A DNA stretch of 64,000 bases from Ctena decussata. Its lineage: Eukaryota; Mollusca; Bivalvia; Lucinida; Lucinidae. Within the stretch, counting starts at the first letter, position 1. The number at the start of each line of letters is the position of its first letter. Positions 20,571 through 35,500 of the stretch are shown piece after piece. A program made the position numbers and the translations under genes. The notes below the pieces were generated by a model. That model made no database searches and was not told the origin of the DNA. It saw only the letters and a program-made list of their open reading frames with translations. The DNA lies in assembly GCA_963989385.1 (NCBI GenBank), contig OZ022499.1, positions 79,349,903 to 79,413,902 of the forward strand, written 5' to 3'.

Positions 20571-23500
20571 GTATAGGTCAGGTCTGGCGTTTGTGACGTA
20601 GGATCACAGATATCTGAAATATTTCTTCAGTGAAAAAGTTGCATAAGCTAATGTATACAATGGTACCATTGTCACTGAACTAGTTACCGGTGAATAGCAG
20701 TAACCGTAGCTTTCGCTAAAATCAATAGCCCCTCCCCCTCGAAGGCTATAAAAGTAATCTCTGATATTGGACTGAGAGGATCTAAATTTGATCATTACCT
20801 CATTAAAAGTTAGCATGTAGACAGACCCGACCAGTTTTCGGAGACAACCAGTACGCAGACACTTTTGTGTTTGGCGTCAAATAAACACTCAGAATCAGAT
20901 CAGAATTGTTTACTGGTGATATGTCCAAGGACAATCATTCACCAGGACCTGTGAATCAGGGAAGCTAGTCCCTAGCCCGTATAAGAGAAGTAAACTTAGT
21001 AACTGAATCTTCTGCACACTCAGCAGCAGAAATAAGTGAATCTTCCAGGGAATTCCAATCTCTAATAGTCTGGGGGAAGAAACTGGACTTGTAAATGTCA
21101 GTCCCAGCCAATGGGGTTTGCAATGCTAGGGAATGATGATTCCTAGTACGCCTACTTGGGGAAACAAGGTCATTTATGGGTATACTGGCTGCACCCCTCA
21201 GACCTATGTACAGCATTATGAGTCTACTATCTTTCCTTCTCTTTTTTTAGGGATTCCCACTTAAGTTTCTCCAGAATGCCAGTCATACTCCCAGTTTCAT
21301 ATGTGTAATTTCCCGTTACAAATCTAGCTGCCCTTTTCTAGTTCATCTTGAAGAAGTATACTTTGAGGGTCCCAAACTGAACTGCCATACTCCAGGACTG
21401 GACGCACCAGTCCCTTGTATGCTGACTCTTTAACATCTTGTGGACCTGCTGCCAAGTTACGTCTGAGGATGCCGAGGGTCCTATTAGCCTTTGTGCAAAT
21501 ATTGCTGGCGTGTGTTCCATTTCAAATCTTTGGTAATGGTTATGCCGAGGTACTTGATGGTTTCTACATTATTGAGGACCGTTCCCTCTAAGTTGTAGGA
21601 AGCATTGATTTTCTTGATCCCAGATACTTTCCGAATTCTACTGACTGTGTAACATATTTTCAATGCACCATTTCTTTATCTTTTTGTCATTTGCTTTTAC
21701 ACTTACACAACACAGTTTCGAATTTGCCTTATTTTGCGCAACTTGTAGTTTACTTCTAAGTTTTTTTTGTTCAAACCAGCGTACCAGGCAGAACATGCAG
21801 AATCAAAGTGACAGAATAAGTGCAGAACACAAAGTTTGCCTAGTTTTTGAATTTAAACATTTACTCTGTCTATACAGAAACAGTGTTCATTCTAGGCCGC
21901 GCCCTTGCGCCATTGGCGTGCATTTTCTAGTGTGGACGCAAAGAAAATTCCATACCCGGGTCTGCCGGGCGCATACTTGTCGCCGTACGAATTTTGAACG
22001 GCGTGCGCTGGAATTTTGAATGACGTACGCCCCTTGTCATAAACAAGTGCACCGGATGTTAATCAAACAGCAATATAAAACAGCCGTTTTCATTGGTCAA
22101 ATATGGTGCCTAAACCAATCAGATTTCTTCTTAGAAATTAGTTTACTCTCTCAAAATGTCGGACATAGAGGATCTTACATGAGTGCCCATGTATTATTGA
22201 ATTTATTAAACGAGTTGGGGAAAAAGATAAGATGCGAGGCTGTGCCGAGCATCTTATCGTGTTCACCAACGAGTTTAATAAATTCAATAATACAGGAGCA
22301 CGAATGCAAGATTCTATTTATCATATGACACTAAAATCGCATTTTATAACCTAATTTTGCACTAAAACGTCACGAATTCGCCATTAGAAAACGCGACGTT
22401 TAAATGGACCTCAGCGTATAACGTTACGACGTAATTTGCATATTTAATCCACTAGTGGATTATCGTTTTTAATGCATGGTTTTAATACACTCTCAGACGC
22501 GACGTCATATGATAAAAGAAAGTCATTGACGGCGTAAAACACAAAACAGATAGAACAATTCTGAGCTTTTTTCGGAAGCGTCAGCATATTTCTACCGATG
22601 AAAACAACAATAATAGCACAGCTCCTATTGAGATCAGTAATCAATCGGAGGCCAATGCCTCGGAAAGTGGTCAGTCGCAGGGGGGTGGGGGCTCTGAAAA
22701 GTTGAAAACAAACATGACAAACGATCTTTCCAGTCTGCGTGGCTCTACACAAGATACAAGAATACAAGATACATGAGACTTTTCATTCAGTTTTAATGAA
22801 GTTCAAGTTGTATGAATGTTAATCAGAGTTTAGTTTGAAATTTTCAACTTTTGATGTTCTGTTGGAAGTTTAGTGTTTGATTGTTATGTTGACTTGAGCT
22901 AGTGATTCCTGTACTTGAGAGAGACATTATTATCTACCAAAGCAGGCCCAACAAGGGAAAGGCAAAACATTGAGGTGAGTCGTAAATTTAGGGCCCACAA
23001 TTTTTCGTAATGTCCCCACTTTTTTACCTGACACGGGCCCTTTGGCCCCAGTTTTGAAATTTCTAGAATGAACACTGCAGAAACTTTAACCTTGAGTTTA
23101 CTTTCTGAATAATTCCGTGCACAATATCTTCCCCAGATAGAACATTGTCTATTGTTACGCCCAAATATTTGACTTTTCCTTGAGAAGGTATACAATGTTC
23201 CCCACAGTTGACACTAAAAGAATTAATGGGGTTGATTTTCTTTTTGAGCCAAATAACATGCATTCAGTTTTACCTAAATGTAAGGAAAGTTTATTATCAA
23301 TTAGCCAGGATGCACAAGATTCCATTACCTCTCCAAGTTTCTGAGAAACAACATCTGGATCCTTATGTACAAAAAAATCTTAACTGTAGTGAATTTATCA
23401 ACTTATTTTAAAGAAGATTTTATGAGACCTGTATTTTAATATGTGATTATATGTTGTATGTTTGTTCACAAATAAACAAAAAAAAATTGCAGGGCTGATG

Positions 23501-26500
23501 CAGACGGGTATCACGATCAACTCTTCTTTTTGGTTACCGCAAACACGCAACCAGGCAAAGCAAACAGCCATGTGGCTGTATGAAATCAGAATAACCCTTG
23601 AATAATGTATAATGATGTTTATACATTTTCGTTTTAACTACATGTATCAATAATTGAATTAGTATTGCAGCGTATAAATGTCATCTGAGTTTACTCAGAT
23701 GCTAAGATGTCTGCGTACTGGTATGATAAGCCTGTTTGATACAGCAAATAGCATGGCCTCAACAGTGTTACTCTGCGTAGCGCAGATGATTTTTTTCACG
23801 TGTAGCTTTTGTCTATATTTAGAACAAGGATATTCCTAAAATTGCATGCCCATCTGGTTGTATGAAACATGTTTGAGTCTTAAACATTAGGTGAAACACC
23901 CTTAAAAGTATCCGCATACTGGTCGGGCCTGTCTATATCACCAGATAAGACCAAGTTCATGCAGTTTTTGTGTGTGTGGAGGGGGCGGGGGGAGGGTGGA
24001 GGGGTGTGCAAGGATGTTGGTCTTTAGACTAGCTAATACATATGACATGATACTTGGCACATGCAAAGAAAATTTTGCAGGGAAATCTTCAGTTCTATGC
24101 ATAGATTTTCCCGCATACCATATAAGGATTTCTGCCTTATCCATATGGGTTAGAAATTCATATAAATACTCTTATTATAGAGTAGGGTAGGAGACAATAA
24201 AAAAGCAAAAAAAATGCTAAGAGTCCATTGGTCATATAGGACAAGGATCTGTGTTGTAAAGACATTGGTTGTCAGTACCTTAGATGAGATTTTGACCCAA
24301 TTGGGTATTTACCTACCGTATTTCTTCAGCTATAAGGCAATTTGGCTATAAGACGGGTGTTTTTTTTTGTTGACTGTCTGAGGGTGTCTTAAACTGTTTT
24401 TGTGCGTAGCCTTGCCTATTAGACAGGTTTACTTTTCTGAAATTCTCCTGGGCTATGATCAGCCACCGATGTCTCAAATGTTAACTCATCGATAAGGTTC
24501 ATCGCTCATTAGTTCGCAAACAAGACGTGCCGGGCCGCGTAACGCAATCAGTAGGGCACCTGACTTATAAGTCAGAGGTACTGGGTTCGATACCCAGTCT
24601 GGCCACATACTTTCGTTTCTCCTTCCACTGATTCAAGAAGGGCAGTTGTCAGTTACTAGCGAAAGTATGTGCAGTTAGTACTGGTTAACCGCTTAGGAGG
24701 TCTAAGCCTGTCCAGGAATAGTGTGGTTAGGCTAATTGACCGCCCGACATGACCATAGCTGTTTACCGTGGACATTAAGCAATAAATCCATCAATCAATC
24801 AAGAAGTCACCTTACCCAGCTTACATGCATGAGTGATCAAGTCTTTGTCCTCTCTTGTTTGCAAACTGTCTGATACATGTTTTCTCAAGCAGTATCGGTT
24901 TGTATTCCTAGCACATGGCCTTTGTTGATAATTGTTGCCATTTTGTCAAGTAAAGATTCTAAAATGTGTTCGTATATTAAGTATAGTTTGAGTTGTCTTT
25001 CTTTGGTTGGCGTATTTAGCATACTCACCCAATAACACCGCACCTGATAGATACTGTGTATTGATGTAATGGGAATGCTGATATTATTTTCGTAAGCTTT
25101 ACATTATGAGCGGACAAAAAGTATGGCGTACCGAGGTCGGGAGAAGCGTTGCATGAAAAGAGGTCCTAAGCCTTGGGCAAGACTGCGCATTTACCCAAAG
25201 TGATGAGACTGATTCGTTGTCATTATTCCCGTATGCCCCGCAGTGCAATATACAGGAGTCTTCCCTGTTTGCATAATTATGCAAACCACGCCTATGACAA
25301 TCATGTGTCAGTCACAGTCACTGAGCGTCTTTCCAGAACGGGTTTATGTAGATAGCAGCAGACTTCAAGGAAAACCTGTTAAGACAGACCTTTTATTTCG
25401 CTCTCCTCTGATCATGTTCCCTTAATGAGGATTACCTGATTAAATTAATGACTGCTTAGGTAATCTTACGATTTACACCAGGTGAGATAAAATAATTAAA
25501 ACTTGTTTTTGTTACTCAATTTATAATAGTTCCCAATTAGGATTCACATGTTACTTTAACACGCATTGGTGTTATTGATCAAAGGCTAATATACCAATGG
25601 TGTAATCTTACCGTTGCGATGCTCATGTCTCGCCTGCCGATTTGAACTTCTATAGACCCATGAAACTAGTCAGTAACTTCACTTTTACAAAAACATTGGT
25701 CATCGGGATTTTCCGTGATCAGCTGCACTCACGGACAGTGCCGAAAACAACCATGATTTCCACAGCCTGGGCTATAAGATGAGTGCATTTTTCGAGGTCA
25801 TTTCAGGGGAAAAAAACCCGTCTTATAGCCAAAGAAATACCGTACTCACCACTCATCCAATTGGGTATTTCAGTTTTGAATTGGGTATATGAAATTTTGA
25901 AGGGATAGTGAATTGGGTATCCAAACTTTTCAGATTGGGTATTTTTAGTGATACTGCTGCAAGCCTTTAAGAAAGTACTTTTATCGTACTGCATTCCATG
26001 TACTCAGTATATGTTTTTTGTCGCACCTGCTTAAGCAAGGTGCGATATAGGCGTCCGGTTTTCCGACCAACTGTCAGTCCGTCCGTCATTCCGTTCACAC
26101 ATTGATTTTACATTAACCCTGGTGTTAAATTCTATTAAATTAAAAAACCACTGTACCCATTGTTCTTAAATTTCATATGGAGCATAACCAGGCTACAAGA
26201 CTTCAGAATGAAAAAAATCAGCTAGGTTGAGAATCCAAGATGGCCGCCATTGCAACAAATTTCCGTTCACATTAATTTTACGTTAACCCTGGCGTTAAAT
26301 TCTATTTAATTACAAACCACTGCACCCATTGTTTTCAAATTTCATATGGAGCATGACCAGACTGCAAGACTTCAGAATGGTAAAAATTAGCCAGGGCGAG
26401 AATCCAAGATGGCCGCCGTTGCAACAAATTTCTGTTCACATTAATTTTACGTTAGCCCTGGCGTTAAATTCTATTTAATTAAAAACTACTGCACCCATTG

Positions 26501-29500
26501 TTCTCAAATTTCATATGGAGCATGACCAGACTGCAAGACTTCAGAATGGTAAAATTCAGCCAGGTCAAGAATCCAAGATGGCCGCCATTGCAACAAAATA
26601 GCGCTCACATTTAAGTTAACCCTGGCGTTAAAGTCTATATTTAATTAATTTTTCCAGAACCACTGCACCCATGGTTCTTAAATTTCATATGGAGCATGAC
26701 AAGACTGCAATGCTTCAGAAAGATAAAATTCAGCCAGGTCGAGAATCTAAGATGTTTGCCATTGCAACAAATAACATTCACATTTACGTTAACCCTGGTG
26801 TTAAAGTCTGTTCAATTAATTTCACCAAAACCATTGCACCCATAGTTTTCAAATTTCATATAAAGCATGAACAGACTGCATGACTTCAGAACTTGGTATA
26901 TTTGGTTGAAATATTGCATGGAACATCGATGGGCCATGACCTCTCCTACTGTGGAAGTGCAATGCAGGTGCGACATAGCATTCCGCGGAATTCGTGTGTA
27001 AACATAGGCATTATTCATGACTTTCACTGGGATTCAGTTTTGGACATTTCACTGCCCTTTCAACAGTATTTTGGTCATAAGGACATGCAAGACCTGAATT
27101 TGGTGACATTTCGTTGTCAGGGTCCACAAAGGAACAGATAAGGAGAGTATTTATGACAATACCTTTTCCCTTGAATGAACGCTACTTTCCAGGGCTTCCA
27201 CTAACTTTCAAAATTTGGAAGTCTAGACTTCCATTCTGTCAGTTTTGGACGTATTGACAGATTTTTTAGGAAGTCTGAAGTTTTTAGGAATGACTTTAAT
27301 TGACTAATGCATGATTATTTTTATCCCCCCCCTCACACACACGCGCGCACACATCTCTAATACTGTAGTGAACTTTTTGATTTTACGCAGGGGAAGCCTG
27401 CGCATTTGCGCAGTCTAATCAGAGTCATTCCTGTTTGTGACCAATACGTAAGTCCTGAGCATTCAAAAACTGAGAACTCGCCCAAGCTATGATGGTTGCA
27501 CTGTCTGTATAACATACCTAAATTGCATAATTTTCCCTTCACTGCCGCCGAATGGGCCGCGTTGGAAATACGGTGACTTACGGAATGTGTGAAGAGCGTA
27601 TATTGACTAGCTTCCACCAAAGTATTCGGTTGTCGCTAGGTCGATGTTCATTATTATTTATGTTAGATGCGAACAAGAAAGACCTGTCTGTCTGCTTAGT
27701 TGCGCAGGCTGAAACAATTGTTAGTCATGTGTGTGTTTACTGAGGTACCGTTAGCCGTCACGCAGTTACAATGACATTGCGTACGGCATGTATATACTCA
27801 CAGCGGCGTCTTTTATCTTTACATCGGAGACAAAACGTGCTTGACCTATAAAGGAGCAGGTAATTGCATATCAACGCTACCGTTAGCATTATACCTAATA
27901 TATAATCACATAGACCCTGATCAGAATGTGCTATTTTTGTGCACTGTTCGGCATTATTTTCGCACTGGTTTGCATGACGATATGACAATACAACTAGGAA
28001 GTGGGTGAAATGAGCGTTTCCATTTTCGCATTTTAATAGTTCCATTATTCAAAACATTGTATATTATTACCATAGCGTCGACAATAATGCATCGGAAATA
28101 GTGACTATCAAAATTATCAGTGTATCTTAGCTTTGAATCTACACTTTTTGCGGAAGAGGTTCATATTCCTGAAAACTCCATTGCTGACAGTATGGATCAT
28201 GACAAGACTATCCGTTGTAAGGGAAAATGCGAATATGAATGATCTGTTTGTAAAAACTTTGGACAGACTTTGTCAATACATTCTTCAGTATTCATCTGTT
28301 ATAGATACGTTCACAAACTTTTGAAGTCGGCATACGCCCTACACATACAGGTCAGTTACATTCTCGCGATCGTAAAATAAGATGGACACCTTTCATTCCA
28401 AAGCCCAGTCATCGTGATTTGATCAGTTGTTTTGCAGACTGCTGTAAGAGGCTGAATATACTAGTGCGCGTTATTTTGACACTCGTTATTGACAGGTAGG
28501 CAGTCGGACATGTGGTTCATTGCTCCATACAGACAATCCCGATTAGGCGGTCTTTTCGTCTGGCTAACACCTGCGTTAATCCGATTAGTTATGACACGTG
28601 TTAGAATTTTAAAGACAGTGGCGATATTTTATACATCGGGACAATATCAAACGGCCATATGTAACAATTATCGGATGTATGCCAGACGCCAGAGGTCCAA
28701 TTTTTCAACGTACGAGAGCAAATCCTGGGCGTAATATAAGGCCATACGTCCGTTTACGTAAGCCCTGACTTTCACTTTCAATTTCGATGTTTCCAAGAGG
28801 ACCTTGTCGACTGATGATACCACACAGAAATGCCACTTCACATGGATAGATAACATCCAGCATGAAGCCATTCACTATGGATGTGGGATTGCTTAGATAG
28901 CCACTTATTTTGATGTACTGAGCTTCGTGATTCGCTTTTTTTTCTGCGTGGTTTTCTTGTGTTGATGCTTATGCCATCGTCTAATGCCTTATTCCACCAA
29001 CTGTTTTCATAAGATATCACAGACAAAATTCATTGCAATATCCACGGAGAACCAGTGCTAAGTCGTAGTAATTTCACATTGTGTAATCAGTTCCAGTCTT
29101 GCACTATAAAAACTGATACGCTCCGACGAATCACTGTATTGCGTACCGGAGATTTTGTTTGTGTTTCTGTACACTACAGATTGATTTTGATTTTTTCAGA
29201 CATTTTAGTTGCATAAATACCCAGATACGCACCTTATATAAGGTGCTGGTTGTACAGATGGATGGTGACTTGAGACTTTACTTCCTTTCTATGAACAGTA
29301 TTTTAGTCATATCAGGATGATGGGTTGATGATAATGAAAGGCTGTGCAATGGAGCCGCATTTATGATTGAAATGATTCCCCCTTACACCAGGGCTTGAAC
29401 CTGGGACCAGTAGATCAGCAGGCCAGCACTTAACCCACTGAGCTAGCGCGGCTCCCCATGGTTTTGCAGAAGATGGTGTCCCAGAGGTATCACAAATGAT

Positions 29501-32500
29501 GTCAGTTTGTGGTATATCAGACATCAATGTAAAGAACATAATCACAGGGTATAATTGATTCCGCCAATTTTCGCTTCCTGCAGCGACTGTCCGTCATATT
29601 TGGCTTCCGCCGAGACTGTCCGCGAACTCTTGCTTCCTGCAGAGACTACTGTCCTCAAGAAATGGCTTCCTGCCGAGACTGTCCGCGTGTTTCTGCTTCC
29701 TGCCGAGAGCCTTGGCAGGAAGCAGAATCACACGGAAGTCTCTGCAGGAAGCCATTTATTATGTACAGAAGTCTCGGCAGGAAGCAAGAGTTTGCGGACA
29801 GTCTTGATGGAAGCCAAATATGATGTACAGTCTCTGCAGGAAGCAAAAATTAGCGGAATCGATTGTACCCTGTGATAATATTCAGTCACTGATACCTGCT
29901 GCTTCTTTCACAGTTAAGGTACACCACCATGATTTTTGCCATTTATACAAAGGGAACAAACTTTTGTAACTTCCTGTTGGCTTCCTTGACAAGGAAGCCC
30001 TTCCAAAATGGGGGCTTCTCTTAAAGGAAAGAGTTTGCTCCTAAGGGAGCAAATTCTTTCCTTTAAGAGTTGACCCCAATTGAGAAGGGAGGTAATATGC
30101 ATATGGTAGAGTTGCTTCTCTAGAAGGTATGTCCATTCACCTTAAAAGACACTATTATGAAAACTCTGAAACTAGGCATTTAATCAAGTTTCTGCATGTA
30201 AGATAAAATGTTAACAATTTTAACTTTGCTTCCCTCTTTAATTGCACCCTGGTTGGTCAGGCATCAGACTCAATGATGGGCCCGACATAAAGCTATTTAA
30301 TTTTGTTGGTTTGGGCCTGAGTTTGCATTGTCTGTTGCTTGGTTATTCGGGGCTCAACTGATAGTTTTCTTTTGCTCTGGTATTTCAGTGGTGTTGTCTG
30401 ACTTCCAAGGGGTCTCCTGGTGTCGCAATATGTTCTTTCTGTTGAGTCCTCATCTCTGGTTCATCATAGGCCTTATCTGTGATTTGTTTGTTTCCGGTGA
30501 TGATTCATTGATGAGTTAGGAAACCGTCATGCTGACCAAACAACTAAATGTTTCAAACCACTGCAGAAGAAGAGGGCGAGGTTTGGGCCCAGTAAAACTA
30601 GTTAGCCCCCCAGTAATCTTTTGCTGACAGTTCCAAGGCGGTACTCAGAGCTCTAGATAAGAGGGAGTATTTGGTGATAATTAGGGATAATTTTAGTTAA
30701 TTCTGCATAAAAACATATGTTGTGACCCATCATCTGAACCGTCTCGACGAGACGGTTCAGATGAGGGGTCACAACATATGGTTTCGATGAGAAATAAAAA
30801 AAATTATCCTTAATTATCATCAAATACGCCCTCTTATCTAGAGCTCTGGGTACTGTGTCCGCTTGTCTATGATATTTGGCGGTTTGGTCACCTGTATTGC
30901 TGTCCAATCTGCCTTCTGTTTTGTTTTGTTTTGTAATTCAAATAAAAAATAAGTAAAAATAGATGTTGATGCTGTTTTGGGGGTAGCTGAATGACCATCT
31001 GCTTGGGAAAGAGCTGCTCATTTGGTTTACTGTGCCTGTCTTTCATACTTTCGTGTCAATTTCTGTGTGTATGTGCTTCTTTCCCTATTGGTTTTGAGAG
31101 CTGAATGTGGGATTTGATTGTGTTAATTCCTGATCATTGCCCATCATTTTACTTTAAGGTATGCAAGATTAAGAATCTGTGTTGATGTGTGAGGTGCAGA
31201 TTGAAACATCCATCTTTTTGATCACTATTTGGCATCACTCTGCCGATTTAGACTCACAGGACCTCAGCCCCAGGAAAGATTTGTCATCTCATATTTCAGA
31301 ATGGAAGAAAAGCCTGTCTATAGTTTCCCATTTTCTTTATTTGCAGGAAAAAGGCACCACAAAGCTCGAACACCAGAGTTTATTGTGGAGATCTCCATCC
31401 AATGAGGTAAATATTAAGTTATGAAAATGTATTGAGAATAAATTATTTGTTAGAGAATATTTCTTTTTGATTTGTTAATGCAAGACAGGTGTAAAAAATA
31501 GTGTTTTGTGATTTTTGTTGTTGTTGTTTTGTTTTTGTAAAGAGCTTGTCTATGTATTCTATGTATTATTGTCAACCATCCCTTAAATTCAAGCCATTCC
31601 TGCGCTTTTCAACAGTTTGGGGTATATACTTTATTTTGGTTATAAGACAGGCATCCGTAAGTCATGTCGGTCAATATGAAAGTTTACTTTCAATAACACT
31701 TCATCACAGGGTATAATCGATTCCGCCAATTTTCGCTTCCTGAAGAGACTGTACATCATATTTGGCTTCCGCTGAGACTGTCCGCGATCTTTTGCTTCCT
31801 GCCGAGACTTCTGTACATGATAAATGGCTTCCTGCCGAGACTGTCCGCGTGATTCTGCTTCCTGTCGAGGCTCTCGGCAGGAAGCAGATTCACGCGGACA
31901 GTCTCTGCAGGAAGCCATTTTACGAGGACAATAGTCTCTGCAGGAAGCAAGAGTTCGCAGACAGTCTCGGCGGAAGCCAATATGACGGACAGTCTCTGCA
32001 GGAAGCAAAAATTGGTGGAATCGATTATACCCTGTGTTCATTTGCGCCTCAACAGAAGTCAGTAATTGTATAATGTCACTGAGTATTAAATAGAATAACA
32101 ATTCATGTCATCCAGTATTCTGGATGGATGGATGGATGGATGACTTGCAATTTTACATCCTTTTCAACAGTATTTCAGTTATACCAGGATGATGGGACAG
32201 TGATAATGAAAGGCTGTGTGCAGTGGAACCCTGTTTACGGTAGGAAATATTCTCGCCTCAAGTGGGGTTCGAATCGGGTCTGCTAGATCAGTAGGCCAGT
32301 GCTTAACCCACTGAGATATCGGGGCTCCTTCAGTATTCTGGAGGTTTATAAAACAAAGTTTTACAGTGAAATAAAAGATATTAAACTCATGATAATTTGA
32401 TATAAAATTTGACAAACGAGCCTGTGGCAAGTTTCATATATTACATAATGATTTTATATAAAATTAACAAACGAGCCTGTGGCGAGTTTCATATATTACA

Positions 32501-35500
32501 GAATGATGATATCAATTGGCCAAGAGTTTAAAACTCTGTTTATCATATGACCAATTTCAGGGATGTTTATAAGCATAGAAAGTTGTCTCACGCATCATAG
32601 AATTGTCATGGACGGCGACATAGTGTTACACACATAAATTGTTTGATAAGAAGTGCGTAATCATATCAGAATTTACATATTGACATTTCGTTGATGCATA
32701 AATGTGCTTTTACATGATCATGATTGAATTTCACATTGTTTACCCTAATGTGCTTAAGTATTGGGACACCTAAAGCCAATAATTTTCCATTTGTCCCAAA
32801 TGGAAAATTATTGGTTTTTAGGCGTCCCAATATTTAAGCACACAGTTTATATCATTACAGATCTCCATGTTTCTTCCAGAGTGTGGTTGTTTTTCTGTGG
32901 AAACTGATGACTTTGATATCAGTTACAAACCCAGACCACGGGCATCATGGGTTTGTTATTTTGTCTATAATAATAGTAATTATCTGAAATAATAGAGCTT
33001 GTTAACCAATTAGTGTAACTTGCATACATGTGATGTCTCCCGGAAATGAAACCCAGCTCCCACACTCCCGGAAAGTTCAGAATCTCCCAGATGCTGAGCT
33101 TTCCTATCATAGTTTTTTCTGATACCCCTTTTCCAGTGTCATGCCCTTATTGCCCAAGACTTCAGTCGCCAGTTAGGAGAAATCCACATGTGTATTCACA
33201 GCATCAAATATTGTTTTGACTGTGCAATAAACAAACACACCATGTCTGTTGACATTAATCCCGTTATTCAGGTCACTAATAAACTCACTGACCCGTGAAA
33301 ACACCTGGCTGTGTTCAACGAATTACTGACAAAATGTGTGAAGATTGTCACGTGAAAAGGAGCCATTGATTGTTCTGCAAGACTACCGGTACTCTTATCT
33401 TGATGACTTATCTATATACAGTTGAAATGTGAAAAAAAAATTGGTTTAAGAATGTGCTGTGACTGAGACATGTGGTGTAATCAAGTAGATTCTGTTGCCA
33501 AGTTTGCCAAATGCAAACTCCTGCACTTTCGTGTAACAAGGTGGCAGGGGATTGTTTTGAAGTCATCTGTGGTGCCCCAAGGACCTAGTAAGGTTATGGG
33601 ATAGAATAGAATAGCTATGTTATCAAAAGAATATACAAATTCAACACAAAATTTCAACATAAGTTTACATAAACTTCTACGTCTGTGACCTTGACCTAAA
33701 GTTAGCAGTAGCATCCAAATGATGTCAACTAATCAGTTTTAACCGAGATGTAAGCCTAAAAACATAGCAATCTGAGAACTCTTTGACATGAATTTTCCAT
33801 TTATTACATTGGAGTGAGAGATTGGAAAAAGAAAAAAAAGAAAGAAAAAGAAGGCCACAAAGAAACCTTAGCATCTTGATTTTCTTGCCCACAATATGTT
33901 TGGCGTTTCACAAGATGTATACAAAATTTGAAGACTTTGGCTCTTATAGGTTTACAGAAAATACACCAAGAATGTCAATATTACAAATTGGGACAAAAGA
34001 GCCTGAGCATAAAGTGTACACTAAGATGAAGCTGTTCCTCAGGCAGCAGTTTAATCAGGTGCTTTATTTACCCGTACTGCTATTTCACTCTTTGGCAGGC
34101 AGAGCAAGAGCTCCCCTGAGCGGGGCAATATACGCCCGTTGATGCTTGAAGTTGGAAAGACAACAAGAGATGACAGAACTTTGTCAGTAGCTTAAATCTT
34201 CACTGATGATGCTTCATATTTGTATAAATTTTTATAAACTTTTATGAAGAAATCTACAAGGTTTTCGAGATATGGAGCAGACAAATAATGTTTCCTTTTG
34301 AACTTTGACCTCTAATTGTGACCTTGACCTTTGTCAGCCATTGTTGAAATACGAGTTCTGCACATTGCCTCAATAAGGTGAACATTTGACTCAAAATTCA
34401 AAAAAAAATTTTCAAAGGGCTAAGTGATATGGAGCGGACACGAATTAAACACAAAATTACAATAGGAAAATTACATAGGGGCGTAAATTTGTTTAAAGTG
34501 AAAGTAGGGTTATAGTTCTTTTTCTGTGCACATCCTCTGATGGTGCTTTATATTTATACAAACTTTCATGAAGAAATCTTATATGAAATTACTATTATAC
34601 CCTGCCACACATTAGTGGCGGGGTATTATGTCAGGGCCTGACAAATCCATTGTCCAGTTGCCCAGGACAAGTCAAAATAAAACTGTATAAGCTATAGAGG
34701 GAAAACCCAAGAATTTCAGCATTTTGTAAGGGAAGCTCCGTACTGGACAAGTAGATAAAATTTTGATTTGTCAGGCCCAGATTATGTTTTCATGTTGGCT
34801 GTCTGTGTGTCTGTCTGCCCATCCATAGTATTATACCCTGCCACACGTTAGTGGCGGGGTATTATGTTTTCATGTTGGCTGTCTGTGTATCTGTCCGTAG
34901 TACATACGTCCTTCTGTTCTTCCGTCCGCACTTTGTTTCTGTGCAATAACTTAAGTACTTAACAGATTTCATTCAAATTTTGCCCATGCATTTGTACTAA
35001 GAATGTCTTGCTTGGGATTGTTAATGGGCAAATTTTGATAATTTTTGACAGAATTGTGGCACTTGTCAATGTATAAAAAATGTTTTTTGGCCTCTAGTTC
35101 CTTTACTATTTTGAGTTTGATGATGAAACTTTACAGAAATGATCGAAGTAACAAAAGCTTAACATCGCCATAGAAATTTGTTCTCAAGGGTTATCTGACC
35201 TTGCCCAGGGGCTATATACATGTATAAAACCATGAAAAATCTGTATAAAATCTGAGTTCAAAGCAGTTCTTCTGAAACTTTCAGCAAATGATCAGCATAA
35301 TAAAAGCACCCCCCCCCCCTCCATGATGTTCAAAATTTACCCAGTTAGGGGTTATCTGCCCCTGCCTCTGCATGTACAAAATCATGAAAAAAAAATCTAC
35401 ATAAAATTGTTCAGAGAAATGTTTCTGAAACTTACAGCAAATGATCAGAATAATAAAGGTTTCCTGTGTTGCAATAAATTGATGCCATGGGGATTAACTG

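Noticed and set aside
24541..24605. Possible tRNA gene (box A and box B, cloverleaf-like)
   Set aside because: The anticodon arm has a 6-base loop or a mispaired stem, and the sequence continues into a SINE body with a tail shared by other copies. Same for 12780-12850, 29400-29456 and 11850-11907.
28803..28830. CTGATGA followed by GAAA, another hammerhead candidate
   Set aside because: No stem II pairing between the motifs and no stem I or III partners.
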